A DNA stretch of 50,303 bases from contig JAOZGP010000028.1 of the NCBI GenBank assembly GCA_027491735.1, forward strand, positions 1-50,303, written 5' to 3'. Positions 8,251 through 16,936 of this stretch are shown here, one piece after another. The translations under genes and the position numbers were made by a program. This stretch comes from Thermoproteota archaeon. Lineage in GTDB: Archaea > Korarchaeota > Korarchaeia > Korarchaeales > Korarchaeaceae. The first letter of the stretch is position 1. Every line of letters begins with the position of its first letter. Under the pieces are notes generated by a model, which saw nothing but the letters and a program-made list of their open reading frames with translations, had not been told where the DNA came from and did not search any database.

Positions 8251-9178
8251 AGGAGGCCCATATATCAGGAAGCAGCGTCTTCAGGACATTTAAGATAAGG
8301 TTTGCTAAACTCCTTATCTCCCATTGAGCATCTCTGGTGAGACGTAGCCTGAAGAAGTTTTCCAAGGATTCCCCTGAGGCTGTTACAGCAATCCTGGTTT
8401 TCACTCCCTGTGGAAGGACGAAGCGAGCGTCCTCCTGGGGAACACCACTCTTCACCAAGACCTGGTAGAGTGTAAGAGTCTTATCCAGGTGGGCCAAACA
8501 TTCGGCTTTCTCTTTGAGGGACGGAGGAATCACGAAACCGGAGCTCGGTGATATGTACCTTTGGCTCTGCTGAGTGAAGCTCATAGTTCTGTGTCTAACA
8601 AGCTGATGAGTGCATACCCTTGAGCAGCCCTCCACTACCAGAGTTATCGCACTATGCCTTCTCCTCGCTCCGGGTTCTATTTCTGGGCCAGGATCGAGCA
8701 AATTTATCACAAATATTCGTATGTTATTTGAGGAGTATTGTCTCACCTTGAGAGGGCTTGTTGTCCTGAGATCTGCCGATCCCTCGAACCGGTAGAGTCC
8801 GCTGAGGAAGGAGGAGCTCCTCAGAACTTCAACAACCAATTCCTTTAGATGTTTGTGTGGGCCCTCCAGTATTTCCATCAGGGTTCTGAAGTTCCCTGAC
8901 ACCATGATCTTATCGTTTAGGATCGTCCTCTCGAGAAATCTATACAGAAGGACTAGCTCCTCCGTTCTTCTGCTTCTTTCCATCACAGAGAAGAACCTAG
9001 CATGCTCGAAAACGCTCAGATGCCCCATCTTGTATAGAAAAGACAGCAAGGAGATCACCCTGTCGAAGTCGGAGAGCTCCTCGAGAAGATCTGAGATGGG
9101 CTTTCTGGATCGTGAAACTCTGGCACATAGAGCTATAGTCCTGTCCGGATCCCTGTATACTTTGCTCTCAATATTCAA
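8243..9178 (-). CDS. thyX: Flavin-dependent thymidylate synthase with a degenerate N-terminal copy
   Basis: ThyX methylates dUMP to dTMP using methylene-tetrahydrofolate, FAD and NADPH. The signature RHRxxSxxxxSxR is intact at residues 195-207 (RHRTMSFTQQSQR), and the C-terminal ENFFRLRL...AQWEIR block is present at 273-289. At 311 residues it is longer than the usual 210-260. Residues 52-105 (HLSVFEHARFFSVMERSRR...GNFRTLMEIL) look like a second, shortened ThyX core. There VMERSRRTEELVLLYR lines up with VEGCSRVCTHQLVRHR, but the catalytic RHR is lost. The protein therefore seems to be a fused pair, one active and one degenerate. dcd ends 6 bases upstream, so the two genes form an operon for dTMP synthesis. 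Confidence 0.9.
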   Translation of the reverse strand: MNIESKVYRDPDRTIALCARVSRSRKPISDLLEELSDFDRVISLLSFLYKMGHLSVFEHARFFSVMERSRRTEELVLLYRFLERTILNDKIMVSGNFRTLMEILEGPHKHLKELVVEVLRSSSFLSGLYRFEGSADLRTTSPLKVRQYSSNNIRIFVINLLDPGPEIEPGARRRHSAITLVVEGCSRVCTHQLVRHRTMSFTQQSQRYISPSSGFVIPPSLKEKAECLAHLDKTLTLYQVLVKSGVPQEDARFVLPQGVKTRIAVTASGESLENFFRLRLTRDAQWEIRSLANLILNVLKTLLPDIWASFK

Positions 9179-9184
9179 GTGAGG

Positions 9185-9721
9185 TCACTCACCTAGTAAG
9201 GTCTTGGGAAGCTTAACTCCAGATTGTCCCTGGTAGGATCCTCTATAGGGGTTTTCGACGACATCCGAGGTCTTAGCAAATATTACGTGTAGAAATCTGA
9301 TCCCCTTATACAGCCTGACCCTGTAAGGCTTTGACCAGAAGACCTCTATCGTCAGCTGGCCGCTGAACCCAGCATCCACATAGGTCGCCGGTGCAACGAA
9401 CCCCATCCTAGCTATTGTGCTCCTCAACCCACACATAGCCATGAGATCAGGTGGAAGGGATATTTTCTCTTCAGTATGCAACAATAGAGAGCTCATCGGC
9501 TCTATTTCCGTGCCATCAGGAGGGATATTCATCACCCTGAAGAAGTCCTCGGCTTCACTCCTCTTCATATCATAAGTCCCGAGAGCCTTTCTCGTGATCC
9601 CTATCTGATTGCCTATCCTGAGGTCAACCCCGTTCTGTTGGATTGTATCGCTGTACAAAGGCTCTATCTTAAGCCATCCCTTGCCTATATACCCTCTAAG
9701 ATCTTTGTCGCAGAGGATCAT
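9185..9721 (-). CDS. dcd: dCTP deaminase family protein
   Basis: This enzyme deaminates dCTP to dUTP, and in some archaea goes on to dUMP, which feeds ThyX. The 178 residues begin MILCDKDLRGYI and show NGVDLRIG, a GLRSTIARMGF segment and the nucleotide-binding block VDAGFSGQLTIE. The C-terminal PYRGSYQGQSG is typical of Dcd. Whether it also has dUTPase activity cannot be decided from sequence alone. It is first in the dcd-thyX operon. Confidence 0.92.
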   Translation of the reverse strand: MILCDKDLRGYIGKGWLKIEPLYSDTIQQNGVDLRIGNQIGITRKALGTYDMKRSEAEDFFRVMNIPPDGTEIEPMSSLLLHTEEKISLPPDLMAMCGLRSTIARMGFVAPATYVDAGFSGQLTIEVFWSKPYRVRLYKGIRFLHVIFAKTSDVVENPYRGSYQGQSGVKLPKTLLGE

Positions 9722-9750
9722 CCCATATCCTCAAAAGAGGTGTTTCTCTT

Positions 9751-9760
9751 CTTTTAAAAG
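9751..9760 (-). promoter_or_regulatory. TATA box of the dcd-thyX operon
   Basis: CTTTTAAAAG is centred about 34 bases upstream of the dcd ATG (9721) on the minus strand, which predicts a leader of only about 8-10 bases. Confidence 0.45.
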
Positions 9761-9830
9761 TGTGTTCCTCGAGAGAATGAGAGATCTCAGATGATTTCTT
9801 CCTAGAGAAAGAGTTTCAAAGAGAGGGGAG

Positions 9831-10928
9831 CTAATGTGAAGTTTCTCCCCTTATGAACTTCTCAACAAGCTCTCTGGCTATGTAGTCCGGATATTGTTTA
9901 GGTGGGTGCTTGAACCAGTAGGCGCTTACCTCCACCAAAGGACCTGCTACATCTCGATCCTTAGCCAGCTTGACGGCCCTTATCGCATCTATGGCAACAC
10001 CAGCTGCGTTGGGTGAATCCATCACGTTTAGTTTGACATCTATGTATGCTTTGAAACCTCCAAATTGTTCAAACTCCAGCCACATGTGCATTACCTTTCT
10101 GTCCCTCAGGAAGGGCACGTAGTCGCTGGGGCCTATGCGCGCCTCAACCTTATGAGGTATCAAGCAGGTAACCGCCTCAGTCTTGCTGACCCTCTTGGTC
10201 TTGAGACGATCCTCCTCCAGCATGTTCAGAAAGTCGGCGTTTCCTCCAATATTCAACTGATAAGTATTTACCACTTTGAGGCCTCTCTCCACCACGAGAT
10301 TCGCTATTGTCCTGTGGAGTATCGTCGCTCCTAGCTGGCTCTTGAAGTCGTCCCCAGCGGCGGGAACTCCTGCCTCCTTGAACTTCCTTCCCCATTCCTC
10401 ATCACTCACTATGAACTCGGGCATCCCGTTTATGAAGCCTACACCTGCATCGATGCAGGCCTGAGCATAGGCACGAGCGGCGTGATAAGATCCCACGGGA
10501 ACGAGGTTGACGAGCACGTCGGTACCCGTCTCCTTGAGAACATCCGTCACATCCACAGGTTTCTGAGATTCATCGACAAGAAAACCTTCTCCATATTTCA
10601 TATCCCTCATGTGTGGAGCTACTCCATCGAGGACTGGGCCCTTGAGAACTGTGACCCCTAGCCTAGGAACGTCAGCGAATTTCTCCAATACGTTAGGCGG
10701 TGAGAATATCGCCTCACTGAGATCCTTCCCTACCTTCCTCCTGTCTACATCGAATGCCGCTACGAACTCTATGTCGGATATGTGATACGGACCAAACCTC
10801 ACGTGCATGAGTCCTGGAATGGAGTCATCTTCAGACGCATCCTTATACCTAAAAATTCCTTGAACTATGGCCGAAGCAACGTTACCGACCCCAACAAGAG
10901 CCACCCTTATTTTTCCCAACTTGATCAC
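9831..10928 (-). CDS. ino1: myo-Inositol-1-phosphate synthase
   Basis: The enzyme cyclises glucose 6-phosphate to inositol 1-phosphate with NAD, for inositol phospholipid headgroups or the compatible solute di-myo-inositol phosphate. The 365 residues open with the NAD-binding turn VALVGVGNVASAIVQG. They include FINGMPEF, AAGDDFKSQLGAT and the NIGGNADF and LEEDRLKTKRVSKTEAV segments typical of archaeal and actinobacterial synthases. The start is GTG at 10928. The gene has its own upstream region with an AT-rich TTTTATGACTG sequence on the minus strand. Confidence 0.93.
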   Translation of the reverse strand: MIKLGKIRVALVGVGNVASAIVQGIFRYKDASEDDSIPGLMHVRFGPYHISDIEFVAAFDVDRRKVGKDLSEAIFSPPNVLEKFADVPRLGVTVLKGPVLDGVAPHMRDMKYGEGFLVDESQKPVDVTDVLKETGTDVLVNLVPVGSYHAARAYAQACIDAGVGFINGMPEFIVSDEEWGRKFKEAGVPAAGDDFKSQLGATILHRTIANLVVERGLKVVNTYQLNIGGNADFLNMLEEDRLKTKRVSKTEAVTCLIPHKVEARIGPSDYVPFLRDRKVMHMWLEFEQFGGFKAYIDVKLNVMDSPNAAGVAIDAIRAVKLAKDRDVAGPLVEVSAYWFKHPPKQYPDYIARELVEKFIRGETSH

Positions 10929-11090
10929 CCCCCAAATTTTACAGTCATAAAACTAAAAGACCGCGCCGATAGCTGAAATAAATGGAAATCGATTGCGTGC
11001 GAAAGATCTCTTCAAGTCGATGAGATGAGGTGAGAGAACCATAAATACAATGAAGAAAGTTATGCTGAGAGGTTATGGATGGGATGGATC

Positions 11091-11327
11091 TTAGTTTACG
11101 ACCTCCTCATCTACGGTCGACTTTATCTTATTTAAGTTTATCTCCAGATAACCCCTGCCCGAGACCCCCTTTCCCTCACCTGTTATGAGCAGCCAAGAAC
11201 GATTATGTGGATAGATGATCACCTTTGTGTCTCCTTTTATCGCCTCTAAATGTCCATCCATGTTTTTTATAGTGAACCCGTGCAGGAGAAGGTGCTCCTT
11301 TATACTCCTAAGTTCCACCTCCGCCAT
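11091..11327 (-). CDS. Small uncharacterised protein
   Basis: This 78-residue protein has an alpha-beta-beta pattern (helix 5-15, strands near 22-30, 34-41 and 44-51). No family is recognised. The ATG at 11327 is preceded by GGTGAT 7 bases upstream; a GTG at 11336 in frame is the alternative. It could be a small nucleic-acid-binding or regulatory protein, but nothing in the sequence proves it. Confidence 0.6.
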   Translation of the reverse strand: MAEVELRSIKEHLLLHGFTIKNMDGHLEAIKGDTKVIIYPHNRSWLLITGEGKGVSGRGYLEINLNKIKSTVDEEVVN

Positions 11328-11383
11328 GGTAATCACCGAGCTTAGCTTGAGAATGATCGATAAAAAAATTGAGGTTGATGGAA

Positions 11384-11827
11384 CTACAGGACAAAGAACT
11401 CATTGTACAGGACGTCCAATCCCTGGATCAGATCTATTATCTCAACGGACATCCTAGCCCCATGGGGTAAAGCCCCCAGAGGAAATGCCTCACATATTTT
11501 CTTCCCGGGAAGGAGAACAATCGTTTTCTCATATGTTGCTCCGCTCACTTTGACCACTACCCTGAGCACTCTCGGATATGTTCCATTGTTGTTTATTGTT
11601 AGGGTGAGGTTGGTCTTCTCACCAGCGAGAGGAAGGAAGACACTATCTCCGCTCAGTTTGCTCTTCTGCGTGATGAACGCTAGGCTAACCTGGGGAGAGT
11701 TTTTGGCGTACTTGTGCTCGATCAGAGGTATCGCTAGTACAGCGATGTTCATTGGTGGAGCAGCCTGTGCCGATATCAGCGGTGTTGCCAGCAGCAGGAG
11801 TATCAGAATCGATAACCTCCTCATCAC
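11384..11827 (-). CDS. Secreted or surface protein with beta-sandwich fold
   Basis: The 147-residue protein begins with a clear signal peptide (MMRRLSILILLLLATPLISA, probable cleavage near AQA, residues 21-23). The rest has NLTLTINNNGTYPRVLRVVVKV, a pattern of alternating strands like CARDB or other Ig-like domains, with two N-glycosylation sequons. No membrane anchor follows, so the protein is probably secreted or held by a partner. The nearest membrane partners are at 13856-15824, but they lie on the other strand beyond the tnpB relic. Confidence 0.7.
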   Translation of the reverse strand: MMRRLSILILLLLATPLISAQAAPPMNIAVLAIPLIEHKYAKNSPQVSLAFITQKSKLSGDSVFLPLAGEKTNLTLTINNNGTYPRVLRVVVKVSGATYEKTIVLLPGKKICEAFPLGALPHGARMSVEIIDLIQGLDVLYNEFFVL

Positions 11828-11871
11828 TGAAAGGATGGCTCAGAGGGTATTAATTGATATCTAGACTATCG

Positions 11872-12320
11872 ACGTATGCGTGAACTACGGGATCGTCTTG
11901 GAGGACCTGAACGGGATAAATAAAGGAGAGGACTGCTAGGAGAGGAAGGGCTAGGAGGGAGATCAGGCGGAGGCTGAGTAAGTGGGACGCTCGCATGTTT
12001 CAGTTCATGCTGGCCTACAAAGCCAGGTGACTGGGCCTCCGCCGTGCAGTCCGTGAGCCCCACCTACTCCTCCAGAACCTACCCCGTGTGCTCAGGCCGA
12101 TTGCGGGCCTATCGGGGCAGGCTCCTGCACTGTGAGGGCTGCGGGTTGATCGTCAGGGACGAGGCCGCGGTCCTCAACTTTCGTGTGCGGAGCGCCTTGG
12201 GGTCCCCCCGAGAAGGGCGAATCTATGGAGATGATGCCCAGGGGAGATGTTCATCTGCGAGTGACGATGTCTCCCAAACCCCGCGAGCTATGTGCTCATG
12301 GCAGAGGTCGTCATGACCAG
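11872..12320 (+). pseudogene. Decayed tnpB (IS200/IS605 family) remnant
   Basis: Pieces of the C-terminal half of TnpB are spread over several frames: a RuvC-II-like YGIVLEDLNGI (about 11882-11920), a basic LSKWDARMFQFMLAYKAR segment (about 11976-12030), the zinc ribbon SSRTYPVCSGRL...LHCEGCGLIV (about 12067-12155) and RDEAAVLN (RuvC-III). Stops and frameshifts separate them, and the first zinc-ribbon cysteine is Tyr. The N-terminal half and tnpA are missing. After the last motif the sequence stays GC-rich to about 12320. It is not functional as a nuclease. Confidence 0.8.
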
Positions 12321-12389
12321 CCTTCGCAAGGCCTCACGGTGGAGGGTTTGGAGAAGATCGCGAAAGTTACAGTCGACCGGAATAGTGGC

Positions 12390-13739
12390 TCAGAGTTCCG
12401 ATTCTACTTCCCTTACCTTCTCCTCTAGAATTGAGAGGGCTCTGTTCAAGTACTCTTCAGGTATGTTGAGAGGTGGTGCTATTCGTATTACGCTCTTTCC
12501 CGCAGTTATCACGGCCACTCCTGATCTCCATGTACGGATCATGACCTCGCGGGCCTCCTTCTCCGCTGGTTTCTTTGTAGCTTTGTCCTTGACGAGCTCC
12601 ACCCCTATCATGAATCCCTTTCCCCTCACATCCCCTACTATTCTGGATCTCTCCTGAAGCTCTTTTAACCTCTTAATGACCTCATTTCCAAGTCTAGATG
12701 CCCTATCAAGAAGTTTTTCCTCCTCTATCACACTTATAGATGCTAGACCTGCAGCACATGACACGGGATTTCCTCCAAAGGTGGAGGCGTGAGATCCTCC
12801 TTCCCAGTCCATGACCTCGTCCTTCGCTATTGCTGCACCTATCGGGAATCCGGATCCCAGAGCCTTGGCTGATGTCACGATATCGGGCTCGACCCCCCAA
12901 TGCTCTATGGCCCACCATTTTCCAGTTCTGCCCATGCCAGCCTGGACTTCGTCGTCCACGAGAAGAATTCCGTACCTATCTGCTAGCTTGCGAAGTTCGA
13001 GGAAGAAGTTATCGGGAGGGACTATGTATCCTCCTTCCCCCTGAATAGGCTCGAAGAATATAGCAGCTACCTCTTCAGGAGGTGTGTATTTGCTGAGAAC
13101 CCATTCCTCTATAAACTCTATTGTTCTCTGAGCACACTCCTCTGGATCCTTTGTCCCGAAGGGACACCTATAAGCGTATGGATAAGGAACATGTATGATG
13201 CTGGGGAGGAGAGGACTGAAGTATCTCCTCTGAACTGGCTTACTGGCTGTGAGACTTACGGCACCATATGTTCTTCCGTGAAAGGCTCCTATGAAGGCTA
13301 TTATGTACTGTCTTCTCGTGTGCCATCTTGAGAGCTTGAGGGCTGCTTCAACGGCCTCAGCCCCGCTGTTGCCAAAATAGACCCTCCTCTTAGAAGATCC
13401 AGGAGCTATCTCTACAAGTTTTTCTGCAAGCTTTACTGACGGTTCGTAGAAGAAGTCTGTATTTGAGTAGTGAACGAGTTTTTCCATCTGTCTTTTAGCG
13501 GCTTCCATGACTTTGGGGTGTTTATGCCCTACATTCATCACAGCCAGACCGGAGTTCAGATCTATGTATATGTTGCCATCAACGTCATGTACAAGCGAAC
13601 CTTCGGCGCGATCAACTACCAGTGGATAGAATCTCACGTAGGAGGGAGATATCACTTCTTTATCTCTCTCGAGTATTTCCTTGGCCTTAGGACCTGGAGG
13701 AGTAACTATAATCTTAGGAATCTCCGTTCTATCACCCAA
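12390..13739 (-). CDS. Class III PLP aminotransferase or amino-acid racemase (GabT-like)
   Basis: This 449-residue fold-type I PLP enzyme has GNSGAEAVEAALKL (phosphate-binding turn, about 123-136), FHGRTYGA, the PLP-ring Asp in VDDEVQAGMGRTG (about 261-273) and the Schiff-base Lys292 in TSAKALGSG. Homologues in Thermococcales include 4-aminobutyrate aminotransferases and broad-specificity amino-acid racemases, so the substrate is open. Its isolation from arginine or lysine biosynthesis genes argues against an ArgD role. It fits an organism living on amino acids, as the acd and ior genes suggest. Confidence 0.88.
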   Translation of the reverse strand: MGDRTEIPKIIVTPPGPKAKEILERDKEVISPSYVRFYPLVVDRAEGSLVHDVDGNIYIDLNSGLAVMNVGHKHPKVMEAAKRQMEKLVHYSNTDFFYEPSVKLAEKLVEIAPGSSKRRVYFGNSGAEAVEAALKLSRWHTRRQYIIAFIGAFHGRTYGAVSLTASKPVQRRYFSPLLPSIIHVPYPYAYRCPFGTKDPEECAQRTIEFIEEWVLSKYTPPEEVAAIFFEPIQGEGGYIVPPDNFFLELRKLADRYGILLVDDEVQAGMGRTGKWWAIEHWGVEPDIVTSAKALGSGFPIGAAIAKDEVMDWEGGSHASTFGGNPVSCAAGLASISVIEEEKLLDRASRLGNEVIKRLKELQERSRIVGDVRGKGFMIGVELVKDKATKKPAEKEAREVMIRTWRSGVAVITAGKSVIRIAPPLNIPEEYLNRALSILEEKVREVESEL

Positions 13740-13855
13740 ACATCAGCAATTAATAGGATAAAAATTTTCCGCGATATCGAGCACCTCAGATGTCTGTCGC
13801 TAAGGGTGTCTCAAATGTACTTTCCTTTAAAAGGTGAGGAAGGCACTCTCTTGAG

Positions 13856-14674
13856 ATGGCCAAAACGGAAGAGGTCGCAGTGATCATTGTGCTGATCGCT
13901 CTGATATCGACAAATGCCTTTATTGTGAGCGCTCAGAATACCACTCTCGTGGTTCCGAGGAGTGTGGTTCTGAAGCCACCTTACGTAACAAGACTTGACA
14001 TCTTGGTGAACAACACTCGTGGAAACAGGACGTTATACATAAAAAGCGTGGAAATAAGCATCTATGCGTCTTCAGGAGAAGGCATGCCCATGATTCCACT
14101 AGCCAGATACAGCTACATCCCCTCGAGCGCTATTCCAGTACCTCCAGGAAAATCTATCAGGTTGAGGAGGGTCATCGGCTTGCCCGACATCGTTGTTCTG
14201 TACAAGAAGCTGCTTCTCTGTGTGACGCTGTCTGGTGAGGGGATAGAGGTCACCAAGAGCCAGGAGGTTCGCCTTCAGAGAGAGAACCTGTTTTATCTAG
14301 TTACGTTTGGGATGGGAGCACTTCTAGTCACGACTTTGATGCTAGCTTTGTACGTGTACAAAAAGAGGGCTCATCTCCGTAGAAAGAAGTTCAGCAATAT
14401 AACTGCTATAAGAGAGATCAGGAGTAGAAGAGAGAGGTACGTTAAGAGGGCTGAGAGCTTGCTGAAGGAAGGGATCTCCACACTGAACAGAGACGTCGGC
14501 AAAACCCTGACCGTGACCGTGATAGCCCCTCTGGAGAGTCTACTCGAGGATCTGAGAAGCGAGAGGGAAGCCCTACTCGAGACTTTGGAGGCTCTAAACG
14601 AGGAGATTGAGAAGACCACACGGATTATAAGGAGATACAGGTCTAAGATCGGAGAGACCTCCCATGAGGAGTAA
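13856..14674 (+). CDS. Membrane protein with extracytoplasmic domain and coiled-coil tail
   Basis: The 272-residue protein has an N-terminal signal segment (about 6-26), an extracytoplasmic beta-rich domain of about 115 residues with several N-x-T/S sequons, a single membrane span at about 145-167, then a basic stretch and a long charged helical region (about 185-272) likely to form a coiled coil. No family is recognised. The topology suggests an outside sensor or scaffold linked to the cytosol. Its 3' end overlaps the next gene by 11 bases, so the two are translationally coupled. Confidence 0.75.
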   Translation: MAKTEEVAVIIVLIALISTNAFIVSAQNTTLVVPRSVVLKPPYVTRLDILVNNTRGNRTLYIKSVEISIYASSGEGMPMIPLARYSYIPSSAIPVPPGKSIRLRRVIGLPDIVVLYKKLLLCVTLSGEGIEVTKSQEVRLQRENLFYLVTFGMGALLVTTLMLALYVYKKRAHLRRKKFSNITAIREIRSRRERYVKRAESLLKEGISTLNRDVGKTLTVTVIAPLESLLEDLRSEREALLETLEALNEEIEKTTRIIRRYRSKIGETSHEE

Positions 14675-15824
14675 GGTCAAGGTCATATCCTCCATTTTGG
14701 CATTTTTGTGTGGATTAATACTGTTTTACATCGAGAAAAAGACAGGCGGCGGTTTCTGCTCCATAATAGCCGCTTCAGCAGTCTCCCTATCCGTGGAGAT
14801 GGCTGCTCCTGGAGAGTTCTCCCTCAAGAGATTCTTCCTAGGTTTGGTCGCTGGAGGAGCTTTAGGGTTCTTCGTTCCAATATGGGGAGCCGTGGCTTCA
14901 TTTTCAGTTCCCCTAGGAGCAAGATTTCTCGATCATAAGATGAAAAAGCGCTATGAACAAAACAAGCTCAATTTAACGAGTGACAGGTTGAAAGACACCG
15001 GGAAGACAGGCTTATTTCTTGAGGTTCCAGGGATCGTGGTTCTGACCGCTTCCCTGAGAAGCATGAGGGAATGGGTCGTCAGGATGTCAAGCCTCATGGC
15101 GAAAGGCGGGAGAAAGGTGGTGGTCGTCGGCTGGGATGCAGATACCACCAGAAGCATCGCCGAGATCCTTCCCAGAGCCAAGATATCGAGCTGGTCCGAG
15201 ATTTCAACGACCATTGATGATAAACGCCTTAGATCCACAAGAGATGTCGCGTTCCGTCTGTTGTTCGATGTAAGCAGGAATTTTGTCCCATCAAATAAGA
15301 GTAAGCTGCTCCCTCAGAGTTTGGGAGAGGCCCTAAAGGCATTGAGAAATGAGGGGCTCCTGCTTGATGACCTAATTCCGGGGGTAGGGCACCTGATCAT
15401 AGATTGCTCGGATCTGGATCCCAAGCTCAGGGAGATGCTGTCGTTCATTGTTCTGTTGATAGCTGTAGGAATGGAAGCCCGAGACTTCGTGCTTGTTGTT
15501 CCCCTTCTGACCACAATATCAGAGGAGAACCTCAGGAAAATAAGCGACGCTGATGCCGAGCTCATATCTTGGGCGATCTCAGAGGCGGTGAGAGATGGTT
15601 GTGTTGTGGTCACTGGCCCGGATCCGAGCTTGAGGGTTCTCAGGGAGTTTAGATATGCTTTATTGACCAGAGGGCTTGTCATCCGGGGGAGAAGCTATAT
15701 CAGGAGCATCTTAGGAGCCTTGCAGTGTAATCCAGTGCTGGAGGACGTTCTTCTGGACACCAGAACAGGAGATCTTGTTTTCTTCAGGAGAAACACCCAA
15801 GATAGGAGTTTCATCAGGGGATAA
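14664..15824 (+). CDS. Membrane-anchored cytoplasmic protein, possibly a HerA/VirB4-like pseudo-ATPase
   Basis: The 386-residue protein has an N-terminal group of hydrophobic segments (about 5-90) and a soluble C-terminal domain. In that domain IVVLTASLRSMREWV...GGRKVVVVGWDAD sits where HerA/FtsK-type ATPases have Walker A and the next strand. VGHLIIDCSDLDPKLREML...RDFVLVV sits where they have Walker B, and DGCVVVTGPDPSLRVLR resembles the following strand. No GxxGxGK[ST] is present. The likeness is by eye and is inference. It is coupled to the upstream membrane protein and overlaps the convergent reductase gene by 130 bases. Confidence 0.7.
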   Translation: MRSKVKVISSILAFLCGLILFYIEKKTGGGFCSIIAASAVSLSVEMAAPGEFSLKRFFLGLVAGGALGFFVPIWGAVASFSVPLGARFLDHKMKKRYEQNKLNLTSDRLKDTGKTGLFLEVPGIVVLTASLRSMREWVVRMSSLMAKGGRKVVVVGWDADTTRSIAEILPRAKISSWSEISTTIDDKRLRSTRDVAFRLLFDVSRNFVPSNKSKLLPQSLGEALKALRNEGLLLDDLIPGVGHLIIDCSDLDPKLREMLSFIVLLIAVGMEARDFVLVVPLLTTISEENLRKISDADAELISWAISEAVRDGCVVVTGPDPSLRVLREFRYALLTRGLVIRGRSYIRSILGALQCNPVLEDVLLDTRTGDLVFFRRNTQDRSFIRG

Positions 15825-16930
15825 GTCCTAAGCGTTTTTTTCATCGCTAAAGCATCTCTCATGATCTGAGAAGGAATCAGTCGAGCGAGAATTTTCAGGA
15901 ACTTCTCGTTGTACATGACAAGATCTGCTGCTCTCCTGTAGACAAGACCCAGGCTTACTATAAATAGATCCCTCCTCAGGCGTGTCTCATATAGGTTAAG
16001 ATCCCCAGCCGATATATGCTCAGCCGCTATGTGAGAGGACATGACAGCGGAAAATATGCCTCCACCGTTTATTGGGATGCAGGTTCCAGCTGCATCCCCG
16101 ACCAGGAGTACCTCTCCATTAACGACCCTCGAAGGAAATCCTCCAACAGATATATGCCTCCCCAGAACATTGGATGTAGATTTCGCGCCAATTTCCCCAA
16201 TAAACGATAGAAGTATCTCCCGCCCGCTCCTCCACAGTGGAGAGCTCCTCCTTATACCAAGTCCAAGGTTAGCGATGCCCTCTTCGAAGGGGATCACCCA
16301 TAGATAGCCTCCAGGAGCTCTGCTGGGGGATATCTTCATGATCACGGATGATGCCTCATATCTCCCAGAAGCGAGTGCTCTAAAGCCAAAAGCCAGATCC
16401 TCCGGTTTCATCTCGGATGAGAGTCCCGCTTCTCTAGCGACCCTTGAAAAAGCTCCGTCTGCTCCCACTAGGTACTTGGATCTCACATATATCGTTCCCT
16501 CCTTGGTGATCACCCTGGATTTGAGCTTGTCCCCCGACCTGATGAAGCCTGTAAAGGCCGAGGAAAACATGGGAGGTTTCATGCCCAGTTCTATAGCCTT
16601 ATCCAGATAGCTGTTGATGAACTTCTTCCTGTCCAACACGAGCATCCGGTAATCAATCTCATAAACTCTGCCGCCTAAGTGAAATTCCAGAAGGTCAGTC
16701 CTGTTCCTCACGATCTCTTCATCTACGTGGCGATATACCGATGACAATAACATCTCATCCGATACGGCTTCAGCCAACGAGCTCCTTTCAGGTATTATCT
16801 CTCCACAAGCAACTTCTGCTTTTGAAGGACGCATCTCCACCGCCACAACATCCAATCCCTTCTCGGAGAGAAAGCAAGAGAGAGAGGCGCCGGCTGGGCC
16901 TAACCCAACTATCAGCACATCAGCCTCCAA
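15695..16930 (-). CDS. Geranylgeranyl reductase family flavoprotein
   Basis: Enzymes of this family saturate the isoprenoid chains of archaeal lipids. The 411 residues show the FAD-binding LIVGLGPAGAS, the CG segment near 42, GYLWVIPFEEGIANLGLG and the second FAD motif GDAAGTCIPINGGGI. The start is TTG at 16930 or, with a better-placed GGAGG, GTG at 16918. It follows tes by 6 bases in the same operon, which supports a membrane-lipid role. The last 43 residues are encoded opposite the end of the 14664-15824 gene and are probably not conserved. Confidence 0.85.
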   Translation of the reverse strand: MEADVLIVGLGPAGASLSCFLSEKGLDVVAVEMRPSKAEVACGEIIPERSSLAEAVSDEMLLSSVYRHVDEEIVRNRTDLLEFHLGGRVYEIDYRMLVLDRKKFINSYLDKAIELGMKPPMFSSAFTGFIRSGDKLKSRVITKEGTIYVRSKYLVGADGAFSRVAREAGLSSEMKPEDLAFGFRALASGRYEASSVIMKISPSRAPGGYLWVIPFEEGIANLGLGIRRSSPLWRSGREILLSFIGEIGAKSTSNVLGRHISVGGFPSRVVNGEVLLVGDAAGTCIPINGGGIFSAVMSSHIAAEHISAGDLNLYETRLRRDLFIVSLGLVYRRAADLVMYNEKFLKILARLIPSQIMRDALAMKKTLRTYPLMKLLSWVFLLKKTRSPVLVSRRTSSSTGLHCKAPKMLLI

Positions 16931-16936
16931 AAAAGT

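Noticed and set aside
11015..11075. Possible box C/D sRNA upstream of ino1
   Set aside because: The C box has a mismatch, D' is missing and the guide lengths are wrong.
12044..12657. Plus-strand open frames of 81-121 codons
   Set aside because: They are frame fragments of the tnpB relic and antisense to the aminotransferase 3' end.
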